Positions 16,999 through 25,220 of a stretch of DNA of 64,000 bases are shown piece by piece. Source of the stretch: WLMZ01 sp043753895. GTDB lineage: Bacteria; Actinomycetota; Acidimicrobiia; Acidimicrobiales; Ilumatobacteraceae. The stretch spans positions 124,001-188,000 of the forward strand of contig JAYUWK010000052.1 in assembly GCA_043753895.1 (NCBI GenBank). Reading direction: 5' to 3'. Each line of letters begins with the position of its first letter. Position 1 is the first letter of the stretch. Made by a program: the position numbers and the translations under genes. The notes beneath the pieces were generated by a model. It searched no databases and was not told the DNA's origin. It saw nothing but the letters and a program-made list of their open reading frames with translations.

Positions 16999-17646
16999 GC
17001 GCAGGGCGTCTCGGTGGCGTTCAGCGACCACACCGTGTTGGACAACGCCACCGTCACGGTCGGTGATGGCGAGATCGTCGCATTGCTCGGTCCCTCGGGA
17101 TCGGGCAAGAGCACACTGCTGCGTGTGATCGCCGGCCTCCTCGTGCCCGATCACGGCCGGGTGCTGCTCGATGGTGTCGACATCACCGCGCTGCCCACGC
17201 ATCGGCGCAATATCGGCATGGTGTTTCAGGACGATCAACTGTTCCCGCATCGCACGGTGGCGCAGAACATCGAGTTCGGCCCGCGCATGCTCGGCTGGGA
17301 CAAGGCCCGACGCTCGGCCCGGGTCTCCGAACTCCTCGATCTGGTCGGCCTCAGTGCCTTTGCGGAACGCCGCGTCACGGACCTGTCCGGCGGTGAGGCG
17401 AAACGGGTTGCCCTCGTGCGAACATTGGCGTCCGAGCCGAGCGTCGTGCTACTCGACGAACCACTCACCGGTCTGGATCGGGAACTGCATGATCAACTCG
17501 CCGACGAACTCGCCCGACTCCTGCGGCGAACGAACACGCGGGCACTGTTGGTCACTCATGATCGCGACGAGGCGACAATGATCGCTGATCGCATCGTCAC
17601 CATCGACGCGATCTCCGGTCCGGGTGTACCCGGCCACGCCCAATGA
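16990..17646 (+). CDS. thiQ: Thiamine ABC transporter ATP-binding protein
   Basis: 218 residues from ATG 16990 (ATG 16972, created or preserved by an 18-bp duplication, would add six residues). Walker A GPSGSGKST (34-42), Q-loop VFQDDQLFPH, signature LSGGE (132-136), Walker B VVLLDEP (152-158) and switch His in LLVTHD are intact. It energises the ThiBP importer. The start lies eight bases inside thiP. The stop directly abuts the convergent surE stop: the shared TGATCA (17644-17649) contains both stop codons. Confidence 0.93.
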   Translation: MLEAQGVSVAFSDHTVLDNATVTVGDGEIVALLGPSGSGKSTLLRVIAGLLVPDHGRVLLDGVDITALPTHRRNIGMVFQDDQLFPHRTVAQNIEFGPRMLGWDKARRSARVSELLDLVGLSAFAERRVTDLSGGEAKRVALVRTLASEPSVVLLDEPLTGLDRELHDQLADELARLLRRTNTRALLVTHDRDEATMIADRIVTIDAISGPGVPGHAQ

Positions 17647-18471
17647 TCAGCGGCCGAGCAGCCGATCGAGCGCTGCCTCACCGAGGCCCATATCGGTACG
17701 ATCGTGGCGTTCGATCTTGCTGAGGTAGGTGATCGCAACCTCGTCTGCCTCGACGATGCCACCATCAGTATCGGCGGGTAACTCGACAGCGTCGCCCCAT
17801 GTCATGCGCACGTGGAAGGTGCCGTCGTGGCCCTGCTTGGGATCCAACACTGCCGACGACATCTTGCGCGGCGGCTCCATGCCGACGCGCGCATGACGCC
17901 AACCCTTGATCTGATCGAGCTCCACATTCGGCACGTTCAGGTTCACCACCACTGGCTCGGTGGGCATGTTCGCCACCAGCCCGCCGACGAAGGTATCGGC
18001 AACGGCCGCAGCGGTTTCCCACTTCTGCCCGATGAGCATCTCGTCCCACCCCTGGCCCTCGACGCCGAACCCAGTGACAGCCTGGCTGACGGCGACGCCG
18101 GAGATACCTCCGTTTCGAGCCGTGAGCGCAGCACCGATGGTGCCCGAGTGATACACCGAGCGGCCGACATTTGCGCCAGGGTTGATGCCCGACACGATGA
18201 GGTCGAATGGGGCACCGAAGGCACCGAGGCGCGAGAACATCACGCACAACGCAGGTGGCCCGGTGACCGACCACGCTTCGTCGATGCCCTCGACCGTGCA
18301 GCGATGCACCTCGGGCTGCATCAGGTGCAACGCCCCGAGCGCCGCGCCGGCTCCCGAGAACTCGCGATCCGGGGCCACCACGACCACCTCGCCATGGCGA
18401 CGCATCGCCCGCGCAAGCACATGGAGGCCGACCGAGTCGATGCCGTCGTCGTTCGTGAGCAGGATTCTCAT
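17647..18471 (-). CDS. surE: 5'/3'-nucleotidase SurE
   Basis: 274 residues. MRILLTNDDG supplies the metal ligands Asp8-Asp9; APDREFSGAG supplies the Ser ligand (Ser39); SGINPGANVG and the SVTGPPALCV segment are family motifs. SurE dephosphorylates nucleoside monophosphates and short polyphosphate under stress. The chain is slightly longer than typical 250-residue SurE, with an acidic C-terminal extension. It converges with thiQ without any intergenic base. Confidence 0.95.
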   Translation of the reverse strand: MRILLTNDDGIDSVGLHVLARAMRRHGEVVVVAPDREFSGAGAALGALHLMQPEVHRCTVEGIDEAWSVTGPPALCVMFSRLGAFGAPFDLIVSGINPGANVGRSVYHSGTIGAALTARNGGISGVAVSQAVTGFGVEGQGWDEMLIGQKWETAAAVADTFVGGLVANMPTEPVVVNLNVPNVELDQIKGWRHARVGMEPPRKMSSAVLDPKQGHDGTFHVRMTWGDAVELPADTDGGIVEADEVAITYLSKIERHDRTDMGLGEAALDRLLGR

Positions 18472-18564
18472 GTTCCCATCCTGCCGCGGATCAGGTGCAT
18501 GCGCACTCCCCCAAGGTGAACAGCAAGCGCCACCGAGGTGACCGAGTGGCTATCGTCGTCGCTC

Positions 18565-19596
18565 ATGCGTGTTGGATTTCTCGGGGCTGGATTGATCGCC
18601 ACCTATCACAGCAAGAGCTTGCGTCGCAGCGGAGCAGAGGGACCATGCGGCATCGTGCGGGCCGGCGTCTACGACCCCGATACCAATCGAGCCACGGCCT
18701 TCGCGGCCGCATCTGGCCACACCGTGTGCGTCAGCGAGGACGCTGTACTCGATTCGTGCGACGCGGTGTATGTATGCACGTGGACCAGCGAACACCCGCG
18801 CCTGGTCGCCAAGGCCGCCGAACGCGGCCTGCACATCTTCTGTGAGAAGCCGCTCGCAGTGTCGCTCGCGGCTGCGCAGACCATGGCCGCGATCGTCAAG
18901 GCATCGGGCGTCACCAATCAGGTCGGCCTGGTGCTGCGACGCTCGCCGGCGTATCTGTGGACGCGCCATCTCGTCAACCAACCGGGCGCCGGGCGGGTGA
19001 TGGCCGTGGTGTTTCGCGACGACCAGTTCATTCCCGTGCAGGGCCACTACGGCAGCACGTGGCGAGGCGACAAGAACCTGGCGGGGTCGGGGACGCTGCT
19101 CGAGCACAGTATCCACGATGTCGACATGCTCCGCTTCATCGTCGACGACATCGACCGAGTGAGCGCGAACGAGGCCAATTTCCACGGAATCGACGGTATC
19201 GAGGACGTCGTCACGGCAACACTCGCGTTCCGCAATGGAGCGGTCGGAACGCTCACCACGGTGTGGCACGACAATCTGGCGCGGCCGAGTCTGCGCCGGG
19301 TAGAGATCTTCTGCGAACGACGCTTCATCGTGATCGAGGGCGACGACTGGTTCGGTCCGGTGCACTGGACCGATACCGACGGCACTGAACACACGCTGCA
19401 GGGCACCGCACTGGAGGAGGCCGCAGCGCCGCTGGTCGATGGCGGGCTGAACCCAGACGGCGAATTCGTCACGGCAGCCGCGGCAGGCGTGCCCACGTGG
19501 CCCACCTTCGAGACGGCTGTGTACGCGCACCGCGTCGTGGACGCGATGTATGCCTCGGCTCAGGCGGGTGGCTCGTCCGTGCTGGTCGATTCCTGA
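18565..19596 (+). CDS. Gfo/Idh/MocA-family oxidoreductase
   Basis: 343 residues from ATG 18565 (a possible -10 TATCGT at 18551-18556 lies nine bases upstream). N-terminal Rossmann motif GFLGAGLIA, then FCEKPLA with Glu94-Lys95-Pro96, the family's catalytic motif, and a C-terminal beta-sheet domain (GTLLEHSIHDVDMLRF). These enzymes oxidise or reduce sugars, inositols or related polyols with NAD(P). The substrate cannot be stated. A GNAT acetyltransferase follows after 13 bases. Confidence 0.87.
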   Translation: MRVGFLGAGLIATYHSKSLRRSGAEGPCGIVRAGVYDPDTNRATAFAAASGHTVCVSEDAVLDSCDAVYVCTWTSEHPRLVAKAAERGLHIFCEKPLAVSLAAAQTMAAIVKASGVTNQVGLVLRRSPAYLWTRHLVNQPGAGRVMAVVFRDDQFIPVQGHYGSTWRGDKNLAGSGTLLEHSIHDVDMLRFIVDDIDRVSANEANFHGIDGIEDVVTATLAFRNGAVGTLTTVWHDNLARPSLRRVEIFCERRFIVIEGDDWFGPVHWTDTDGTEHTLQGTALEEAAAPLVDGGLNPDGEFVTAAAAGVPTWPTFETAVYAHRVVDAMYASAQAGGSSVLVDS

Positions 19597-19609
19597 GCCT
19601 GGCACCCTC

Positions 19610-20056
19610 ATGCGCGTCGTCGAGATCTCTACAGCGGACACACATCCGTTGCGCCTCGCTGTGCTGCGCGAGCACACACCCACCAGCGACGTGACCTTCC
19701 CCGAAGACGATTGGCCGGACACCGTGCATCTCGGCGTGGTCGACGCCGCGGGCCTCGTGGTGGCCACGTCATCATGGGTGCAACGCGACTGTCCCGAGTA
19801 TCCCGGCGAGCGGGGCGCCCAGTTGCGCGGTATGGCGACCGCACGTGCGCTGCAGGGTACCGGTGTCGGTGGGCTGTTGCTCGAAGCCGGGATCGAACGG
19901 CACCGAGAACAGGGCGTGGAAGTGGTGTGGGCCAGGGCGCGGGATACCGCGTTGGGCTTCTATCGCCGCCATGGCTGCGCAGTCGTCGGCGACGGCTTCA
20001 TCGACGACACCACCCAACTCTCCCATCACATCGTGGTTCGACGACTGCATCGCTGA
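19610..20056 (+). CDS. GNAT-family N-acetyltransferase
   Basis: 148 residues from ATG 19610. The acetyl-CoA binding signature is QLRGMATARALQGTGVGGLL (residues about 70-89, the R/Q-x-x-G-x-G/A loop), followed by VVWARARDTALGFYRRHGC, the usual motif B region. Acceptor unknown. It lies just behind the Gfo/Idh/MocA gene and is probably cotranscribed. Confidence 0.82.
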   Translation: MRVVEISTADTHPLRLAVLREHTPTSDVTFPEDDWPDTVHLGVVDAAGLVVATSSWVQRDCPEYPGERGAQLRGMATARALQGTGVGGLLLEAGIERHREQGVEVVWARARDTALGFYRRHGCAVVGDGFIDDTTQLSHHIVVRRLHR

Positions 20057-20122
20057 CGACCCGGCGCGGCACCCTTTCCATCCTCGCGGGGCTGCTTCAC
20101 ACAGTGAGCCCGAGGAGGGACC

Positions 20123-20416
20123 ATGGCCGCAACATCCACAGTCGCCGAGCAGTTGCGCGGGCGCGCCCGGGCGCTGCGCGCTCTTGCTCGGGCGATCGAT
20201 GACTGTGGCGCAACCACGCTGTATCGACGTGCGGGCGTCGACACGTGGATCGGCCCCACCCCACAGCGCTGCTTGGACGATCTCGTTGCAGCTCGAACAC
20301 AACTACAGCGGTCGGCCGAGGAACTCCGTGGCGCGGCGTATCGACTCGATGTACGTGCACAACAGGTCGACAACGCGGCCGTCCGATGGCCGACCGCGCC
20401 GGCGACCAGCCCATGA
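20123..20416 (+). CDS. WXG100-like small helical protein
   Basis: 97 residues with a strong ribosome binding site (GAGGAGGG at 20111-20118). Two long amphipathic helices rich in Ala, Arg and Leu flank a central turn VDTWIGPTP containing Trp42-x-Gly44, the length and W-x-G position expected of the WXG100/ESX family of type VII secretion substrates. Single Cys residues sit in each helix (28 and 50). Its stop overlaps the start of a 608-residue gene (ATGA), an arrangement like that of small WXG partners encoded before large type VII effectors. No secretion ATPase is in the window; function is inferred only. Confidence 0.6.
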   Translation: MAATSTVAEQLRGRARALRALARAIDDCGATTLYRRAGVDTWIGPTPQRCLDDLVAARTQLQRSAEELRGAAYRLDVRAQQVDNAAVRWPTAPATSP

Positions 20417-22239
20417 CGGGCTTTATGGGTTACGACCCGCTTCTGCTGCGCTCCTTTCGTGACGTCATGCGCAGTTGCCTCGGCGAACTCGGGTACATCC
20501 GCAGCGCTGACCCTGACGCCTCGTCAGCGATGCGCAGTATCCAATCCGTTCACGATCAGATCAGTACCCACTGGTTGCCCGTACTCGACTCCGTACTCGC
20601 GTGCCGCGCGGCAGACGAGTATCAACCCGTCCAGATCGGCCTCTCCGATCTCACCCTGAGCGGGTTCGGCGTCCTCCAGTCGCTCTACGGCTGGGCAGTC
20701 GTGACCGACCCTCTGCCGGCCACGAAGGCCGCCGACACCATCACGCTGGATCAGGCGCAGGCACTGGGCTGGCTGCTCTCACACGGCGACATCGATTCGC
20801 TCGTGAGCGACGGCGAGATCGCATGGCTCGACAACGCCCTCGGTGAGATCGCTCGGCGGTCGTTCTTGGCAGACGCGTTCCTGGCGAACCTGACAACGAA
20901 TGGTTGGGCGCAACTCTGCAACCGCATCGGCGACGATCGCATCACGCTCGTGGCCACGCAGACGATCGCTGGTCGTATCGGGGTTCCAGAAGAGCAGCGC
21001 CTCTCCGACATCGATGGCATCGTCGCAACACTCGGCGCAATATTGATCGATGACCATCAACGCCACCCGCACTCGAACCCGCTCCCGCTGCTCAGCGACA
21101 TGACCCCCTATTCCGCTGCCCTGATGGTGCAGCATCTTCGCCTCGACCCCGAGGCGCTCGCGTCAATCAGCACGACGCTCATCACGCGCTACCGCGAGGG
21201 TGGATGGTCCGATGTGCAGCGACCCGGCCCGGGCACGCCAGACATCCTGATGAAAGCCATGCTCGGTACGCCCGGCGCCGCCACCCTGTTCGTGATGAGC
21301 CACATCGCCGAGCCCGCGCTGCTGCTGGACGCAGCGCACGATGCTCGACTTGCCGAACAACTGCTGCTGGCTGCCACATCGCCAGCGCAGATGACCCTTG
21401 CAGAGTCAGCCGTCGCAGTGCCGGCGCTGACCCGATACATCCGCGATCGATACAACGGCGGTGTCGGTTTCTATGGTCAATTCGACCCGGCCGTCACCAC
21501 CTTTGGGGTCGATCTGATCGCGCCGTGGCTGCTGCAATTCACTGCAGTTCACGCCGCCGATTGGCGGCTCGGACCTGGCGAGGCGGCGCGTCTACTCGAC
21601 TCGGTCATCGTTGATGACGCAGCCTTTGACCGCCTCGTCGCACGACGTGACGACGTCGCGGCGGGCGTCTCCGCACGGCTCGGCAGTAGCAGCGACAGCA
21701 CTCGGCACGCGATCGCCGACCTGGCAGCCCTCGTGGGCCTCGTCGACACGCTCGCCCGCGAACGAACCATCACCGACACCGCCGGGGCTCTGGAACTGTG
21801 GGACACCGCCTTCGCCGCAGTGAGCGCATCGACCTCGTTCCTGCCGGGCGGAGTGGTGGCCACCGTCAGTGCGGGGGCAACGCTAAGCGGTCTGCGCCTG
21901 ATGCTCGACGAACGCGGGATTACTCCGCGCAACGGCCCAGCAGTAGCGCACGACACGCTGCACCAACTCGACTGGCTCACCACTGTCGCTGCGGCCACTG
22001 TGGTGTGCGCTGTGTTCGACCGGATGGTTGCCGACGCACGCATCACTGCCGACACACCCGCGCCACCGGTGCCAGACGCGCGGAGCGCAACGCCCGGGGC
22101 AACGTACTCTGCCGCATTTGCCACATGGCTCGACGCCAATGACCTCGGCGAACAGGCGTTGGTGCTCGACGACATGAAACAAACGATGATGAGCGCACAC
22201 GAAGCCGAACGCAACGCCACGGAATTGTCCACCCGATGA
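20413..22239 (+). CDS. Large uncharacterised helical protein coupled to a WXG100-like gene
   Basis: 608 residues from ATG 20413, overlapping the upstream stop. Ala/Leu/Asp-rich and predicted mostly helical. Recognisable stretches are the early QISTHWLPVLDSVLACRA, a middle TPDILMKAMLGTPGAATLFV region, and a hydrophobic segment SFLPGGVVATVSAGATLSGL near residues 475-495. I see no catalytic motif, no signal peptide and no known toxin domain. The overall look recalls the DUF6571-like parts of actinobacterial type VII-associated proteins, but that is a weak impression. Neighbouring genes give no metabolic clue. It may be a secreted effector or a partner of the WXG100-like protein. Confidence 0.7.
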   Translation: MTGFMGYDPLLLRSFRDVMRSCLGELGYIRSADPDASSAMRSIQSVHDQISTHWLPVLDSVLACRAADEYQPVQIGLSDLTLSGFGVLQSLYGWAVVTDPLPATKAADTITLDQAQALGWLLSHGDIDSLVSDGEIAWLDNALGEIARRSFLADAFLANLTTNGWAQLCNRIGDDRITLVATQTIAGRIGVPEEQRLSDIDGIVATLGAILIDDHQRHPHSNPLPLLSDMTPYSAALMVQHLRLDPEALASISTTLITRYREGGWSDVQRPGPGTPDILMKAMLGTPGAATLFVMSHIAEPALLLDAAHDARLAEQLLLAATSPAQMTLAESAVAVPALTRYIRDRYNGGVGFYGQFDPAVTTFGVDLIAPWLLQFTAVHAADWRLGPGEAARLLDSVIVDDAAFDRLVARRDDVAAGVSARLGSSSDSTRHAIADLAALVGLVDTLARERTITDTAGALELWDTAFAAVSASTSFLPGGVVATVSAGATLSGLRLMLDERGITPRNGPAVAHDTLHQLDWLTTVAAATVVCAVFDRMVADARITADTPAPPVPDARSATPGATYSAAFATWLDANDLGEQALVLDDMKQTMMSAHEAERNATELSTR

Positions 22240-22254
22240 GACTGCCGAGCCTAC

Positions 22255-22283
22255 TTGCCTTGGTCGTACCACGGTCGTACCAT
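22255..22283 (+). promoter_or_regulatory. Leaderless promoter with tandem 11-bp operator, upstream of the vapB remnant
   Basis: TTGCCT at 22255-22260 and TACCAT at 22278-22283 are 17 bases apart; the ATG of the antitoxin remnant at 22290 lies at the expected transcription start. Two direct repeats, ggtcgtaccac (22262-22272) and ggtcgtaccat (22273-22283), fill the spacer and the -10. An 11-bp period is one helical turn, which suits two adjacent ribbon-helix-helix dimers autoregulating the promoter. Confidence 0.6.
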
Positions 22284-22289
22284 CACCTC

Positions 22290-22412
22290 ATGCCGCGAGT
22301 CGTCAAGCGTTCCATCTCTCTCCCAGCCGAAACGTTCGATGCGCTCGAGTTGCAGGTGGCCGAGGAGGGTCGAACCGTGTCGGCGGCTCTTGCTGATGCC
22401 GCCGACCGTCCA
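22290..22412 (+). pseudogene. VapB-type ribbon-helix-helix antitoxin, truncated remnant
   Basis: The ATG at 22290 starts a ribbon-helix-helix motif: VKRSISLPAETFDALELQVA then GRTVSAALADAAD, the beta-strand plus two helices of a VapB/CopG antitoxin DNA-binding domain. After about residue 40 the frame continues into sequence belonging to a PIN toxin in another reading frame (open to 22469 but not antitoxin-like). The C-terminal toxin-binding tail is therefore lost. The 3' boundary given here is my estimate of the deletion junction (22400-22415). Confidence 0.7.
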
Positions 22413-22722
22413 TTCACGTGCCCTGCAGCGAGGTGTCGTGCCGGTCGTGCCAGTGGGATGCGTCGTTGAATCGTGGCGCGGCACACGGCAGCTGAGTCTG
22501 ACGCGCCTTCTCGATGGCTGTGAGATCGAGACATTGACGGGTGACCCCGCAAAGCACGCCGGGGTTCTGCTGCGCCATGCCGGCTCTGCCGCTGGCGCCG
22601 TTGACGCAACCGTCGTCGAAACGGCGATCCGTCGGGGAGGCGCCATCGTCACCTCGGATCGCGCCGATATCGCTCAACTCTCATCGAGTGCGCGCCGCCG
22701 GGTGCAGATCATCGACATCTGA
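22413..22722 (+). pseudogene. VapC-type PIN-domain toxin, N-terminally deleted remnant
   Basis: In the first forward frame, the C-terminal two thirds of a PIN nuclease are readable: PVVPVGCVVESWRG, GVLLRHAGSAAGAVDATVVE and GGAIVTSDRADIAQLS, ending IIDI. The conserved acidic residues of the VDA and TSD motifs are kept, but the N-terminal strand with the first catalytic Asp (usually LDAGALIA or similar) is absent, and the fragment has no start codon of its own that makes sense. The segment joins the antitoxin remnant in a different frame, consistent with one internal deletion that inactivated the pair. Confidence 0.7.
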
Positions 22723-22868
22723 CCCAGCTCAAGGCGGACTGGTTCAATAGCTGCGCAGTGCGATCACCGCGGATGCTCGCCTGCGAATGCCGCAACTTCC
22801 GCCTCTCGGGCCCGTCCTGGGCCTGTGCGACGCAACATCGGCTTCTTCGAAGGGGCGCGCGGCCGTCA
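22723..22868. other. Intergenic spacer without genes
   Basis: 146 bases between the PIN remnant and the convergent copC-copD gene. It holds a GC-rich inverted stretch around GGGCCCGTCCTGGGCC (22808-22823) that could act in termination, and the 15-mer ccgcctctcgggccc, which also occurs near 9510 just before the first tandem array. I see nothing else. Confidence 0.5.
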
Positions 22869-24494
22869 CTACGGAATTGGCACGGCGCTACTGAGCAGTA
22901 CCGATTGGCCAGCCACCGGTTCGACCACGATCTCGAGCGTCCAGCCGCCAGCAAACGGAAGGGTGATGTTGCCGGTGTAGTGATTCGGCCCGGATGCCGA
23001 CATCGTGACCGGCACGCTGGGTATGTCGCGTGCCGGCAGGCTCATGCGTGCTGTGGCGCTGACCACCGGATCGATGCTGCCTCCTGGGGGGGTGATGACC
23101 AGATGCACCTCGTTGGTGCCCACCCTGCCGGGCGTGATCGACACGTTCGCGATGAGGCCGCCCTCGGTGAGCGCTGCGGTGAACAACTTCGACTTCGCCG
23201 CGAGCGCCGGCGGTTGGGCGACCAAGCCCGCAGCCAGACCCAATACGGCAATGCCACACACGGCTTCGGTAATCACCATTCGCCGCAGACCACTGGGTCC
23301 CTCGTGCGCGAGCAACCAGCGCGCTACACCGCCGAGGGTGATCAACAGCACAGCAACGACGCCCTTGGCGAGAAGGATTCGCCCCCACGTCGTTTCCGTC
23401 AAATGTGTGAGACCCCCGGCCAGCTTCCACGTCTGCAGAACACCCGTGACCACGATCAGCGGAATGCCAATGGTGGCCGCCCGCGAGAACGCGCGCACAG
23501 ATCGCATGTGATGCTCGTCGTTCAACCAGGCTCGGCCGCCGAAGGCCATCATCGCCAGACTGCCGAGCCAAATCACGGCCACACCGAGGTGGACTGCGTC
23601 GATACCCATCCACAGCAGCGGTGGTTCGGTGACGCTCGGATGACCTGCGCCACTGAATGTGACGATGGTGAGCAGGCCGAGCATCGGGACGCTGAGTGGC
23701 CACCAGGCACCCTGCTTGCGGCTCACGAAGATCACGACCGGAATGAACAACAGCGCCAACACCATCCGCATGACCAGCAAAGTGCCGGTACGGGTGCCGG
23801 CGACATCGCCCCACACAGAGGTGTCGAAGATGTCGCCCAGCGATCCCGCTCGTGAGTTCGCTCCGAGGAGCGCGAAGTGCGCGAACGCGGCACCGGCCAC
23901 CAGCGCCCACCCGATCCAGAGCACCACTCTTGTGGGACGGCGATGCTCTGCGGCCACATCGGCAGCCATCACCATGAACAACCCGCCGAGCAGCAACACT
24001 GCACCGAGGTACGACGCAAACCGGGCGATGCCGAGCGCGCGACCGACGGCTGGCGTAGCGTGCGCCCCGTTGAGTACGGAGTTGATGAGCTGCGCGGAGT
24101 CCACCCCGCCGCCAACACCGACCTGAAAGCTGAAGGCGCCGTCGACGACGTGCCCATCAGCCGAGGTGACCCGCCAAACGACCGCGTAGGTGCCATCACC
24201 GATGGTGGGAACGGTGGCCTCGACGATGGAAACATCACCACCCACCCTGGGGGACCCGAGCGGCACGAGCTTGCCCTTCTGGTCGAAGAGACGGATCGAA
24301 GCCAGCGGGATCTCGATGTCCTCGTCGAAGTTCAACGCGATGAGCAGCGGCGATGCATCGAGCACCGATGACGCTGCGGGAGTGCTGGCCTCGAGCCCTG
24401 CGTGTGCCGAGACACCCGTTGCGCCGATCAGACCGACGCCTATGAACGCGACCAGGAGGGCCCCGCTGGCCCGACGCGCGAAGGACGATCTCAT
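22869..24494 (-). CDS. Copper resistance CopC-CopD fusion protein
   Basis: 541 residues. A signal peptide (to about residue 30, cleavage near VSAHA) precedes a CopC beta-barrel domain: SAHAGLEASTPAASSV supplies the N-terminal Cu(II) His, and VTSADGHVVDGAFSFQVG is the classic C-terminal CopC motif. About eight to nine membrane helices of a CopD/YcnJ domain follow (residues 155-430), then an extracytoplasmic beta domain (SARMSLPARDIPSVPVTMS) resembling YtkA-like domains. The order CopC-CopD-YtkA is common in actinobacteria. Role: copper binding outside and uptake or homeostasis across the membrane. Confidence 0.9.
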   Translation of the reverse strand: MRSSFARRASGALLVAFIGVGLIGATGVSAHAGLEASTPAASSVLDASPLLIALNFDEDIEIPLASIRLFDQKGKLVPLGSPRVGGDVSIVEATVPTIGDGTYAVVWRVTSADGHVVDGAFSFQVGVGGGVDSAQLINSVLNGAHATPAVGRALGIARFASYLGAVLLLGGLFMVMAADVAAEHRRPTRVVLWIGWALVAGAAFAHFALLGANSRAGSLGDIFDTSVWGDVAGTRTGTLLVMRMVLALLFIPVVIFVSRKQGAWWPLSVPMLGLLTIVTFSGAGHPSVTEPPLLWMGIDAVHLGVAVIWLGSLAMMAFGGRAWLNDEHHMRSVRAFSRAATIGIPLIVVTGVLQTWKLAGGLTHLTETTWGRILLAKGVVAVLLITLGGVARWLLAHEGPSGLRRMVITEAVCGIAVLGLAAGLVAQPPALAAKSKLFTAALTEGGLIANVSITPGRVGTNEVHLVITPPGGSIDPVVSATARMSLPARDIPSVPVTMSASGPNHYTGNITLPFAGGWTLEIVVEPVAGQSVLLSSAVPIP

Positions 24495-24525
24495 CGTGTC
24501 GCCCGCATCATGAAACGACTGTCAC

Positions 24526-25176
24526 TCACGAGATACCGGCAGGCGCCAGACCATCGACAACGAGTCTGCCCCAGAGCCAGCCAAGGCGATCGTGCGGCGA
24601 GAGCGCGAGCGCAGCCGCAGGGAGATCGGTGAGGCCCATCGGTTTGCGGCTGGCCCACTGTGCAGTCATCCGGGCAAGGTCGAGTCGCACGTAGTCGGCG
24701 GACCATTCGACAATCGTGTAGCCGAGGCCGAGATCGAAGCGATGGATCTCGGTCTCGCGCCAGCGCCGAAAGATGAGATCGGTCATCGGCACTTCGCCCA
24801 TCAGCGAGAGTCCACGACCCTGCCAGCCCTGCGCGCTGGTCTGCGCCCACACGGCCTCGAGTCTGTAGATGGTGGTGCGCACATCGGCCACGAGTTCAGC
24901 AGCAGAGCGGTTCGCTCCAGCTTCGATGTCTGCGTTGCGGCCCTGCGCCCCACCCTCGTATTGGGTCAGTACCTCATCGCGCTCAGCTCCTTCGAGCATG
25001 CGCACATGACTGTCGGCGTTGCGGGCCAGATGCGTGAGCACATGACCCACCGACCACGCCGGTAGCAGCGAAGCCTGAAGCGCCTGCGAATCGGTGAGCG
25101 TGCCGAGCATCGCAAGAAGCCGCTGATGCGAGCCGGCGCAGCCAGCAACATCACGGTCGAGGTCACGTGAATTCAC
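24526..25176 (-). CDS. Maleylpyruvate isomerase-family mycothiol-dependent protein
   Basis: 216 residues. LLPAWSVGHVLTHLARNADSH (residues about 37-57) contains the spaced His residues and Asp of the MDMPI metal site, followed by RRWRETEIHRFDLGLGY with the third His. The pattern HVxxHLxxNADS is characteristic of mycothiol-dependent maleylpyruvate isomerases, which convert maleylpyruvate to fumarylpyruvate in gentisate breakdown; no other gentisate gene is nearby, so the true substrate is open. Its start overlaps nothing; gnd diverges 44 bases away. Confidence 0.85.
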   Translation of the reverse strand: MNSRDLDRDVAGCAGSHQRLLAMLGTLTDSQALQASLLPAWSVGHVLTHLARNADSHVRMLEGAERDEVLTQYEGGAQGRNADIEAGANRSAAELVADVRTTIYRLEAVWAQTSAQGWQGRGLSLMGEVPMTDLIFRRWRETEIHRFDLGLGYTIVEWSADYVRLDLARMTAQWASRKPMGLTDLPAAALALSPHDRLGWLWGRLVVDGLAPAGIS

Positions 25177-25220
25177 AGTCAGTCACCGTACCTGCCCAAG
25201 AACGTGGCAACCTGACAGGC

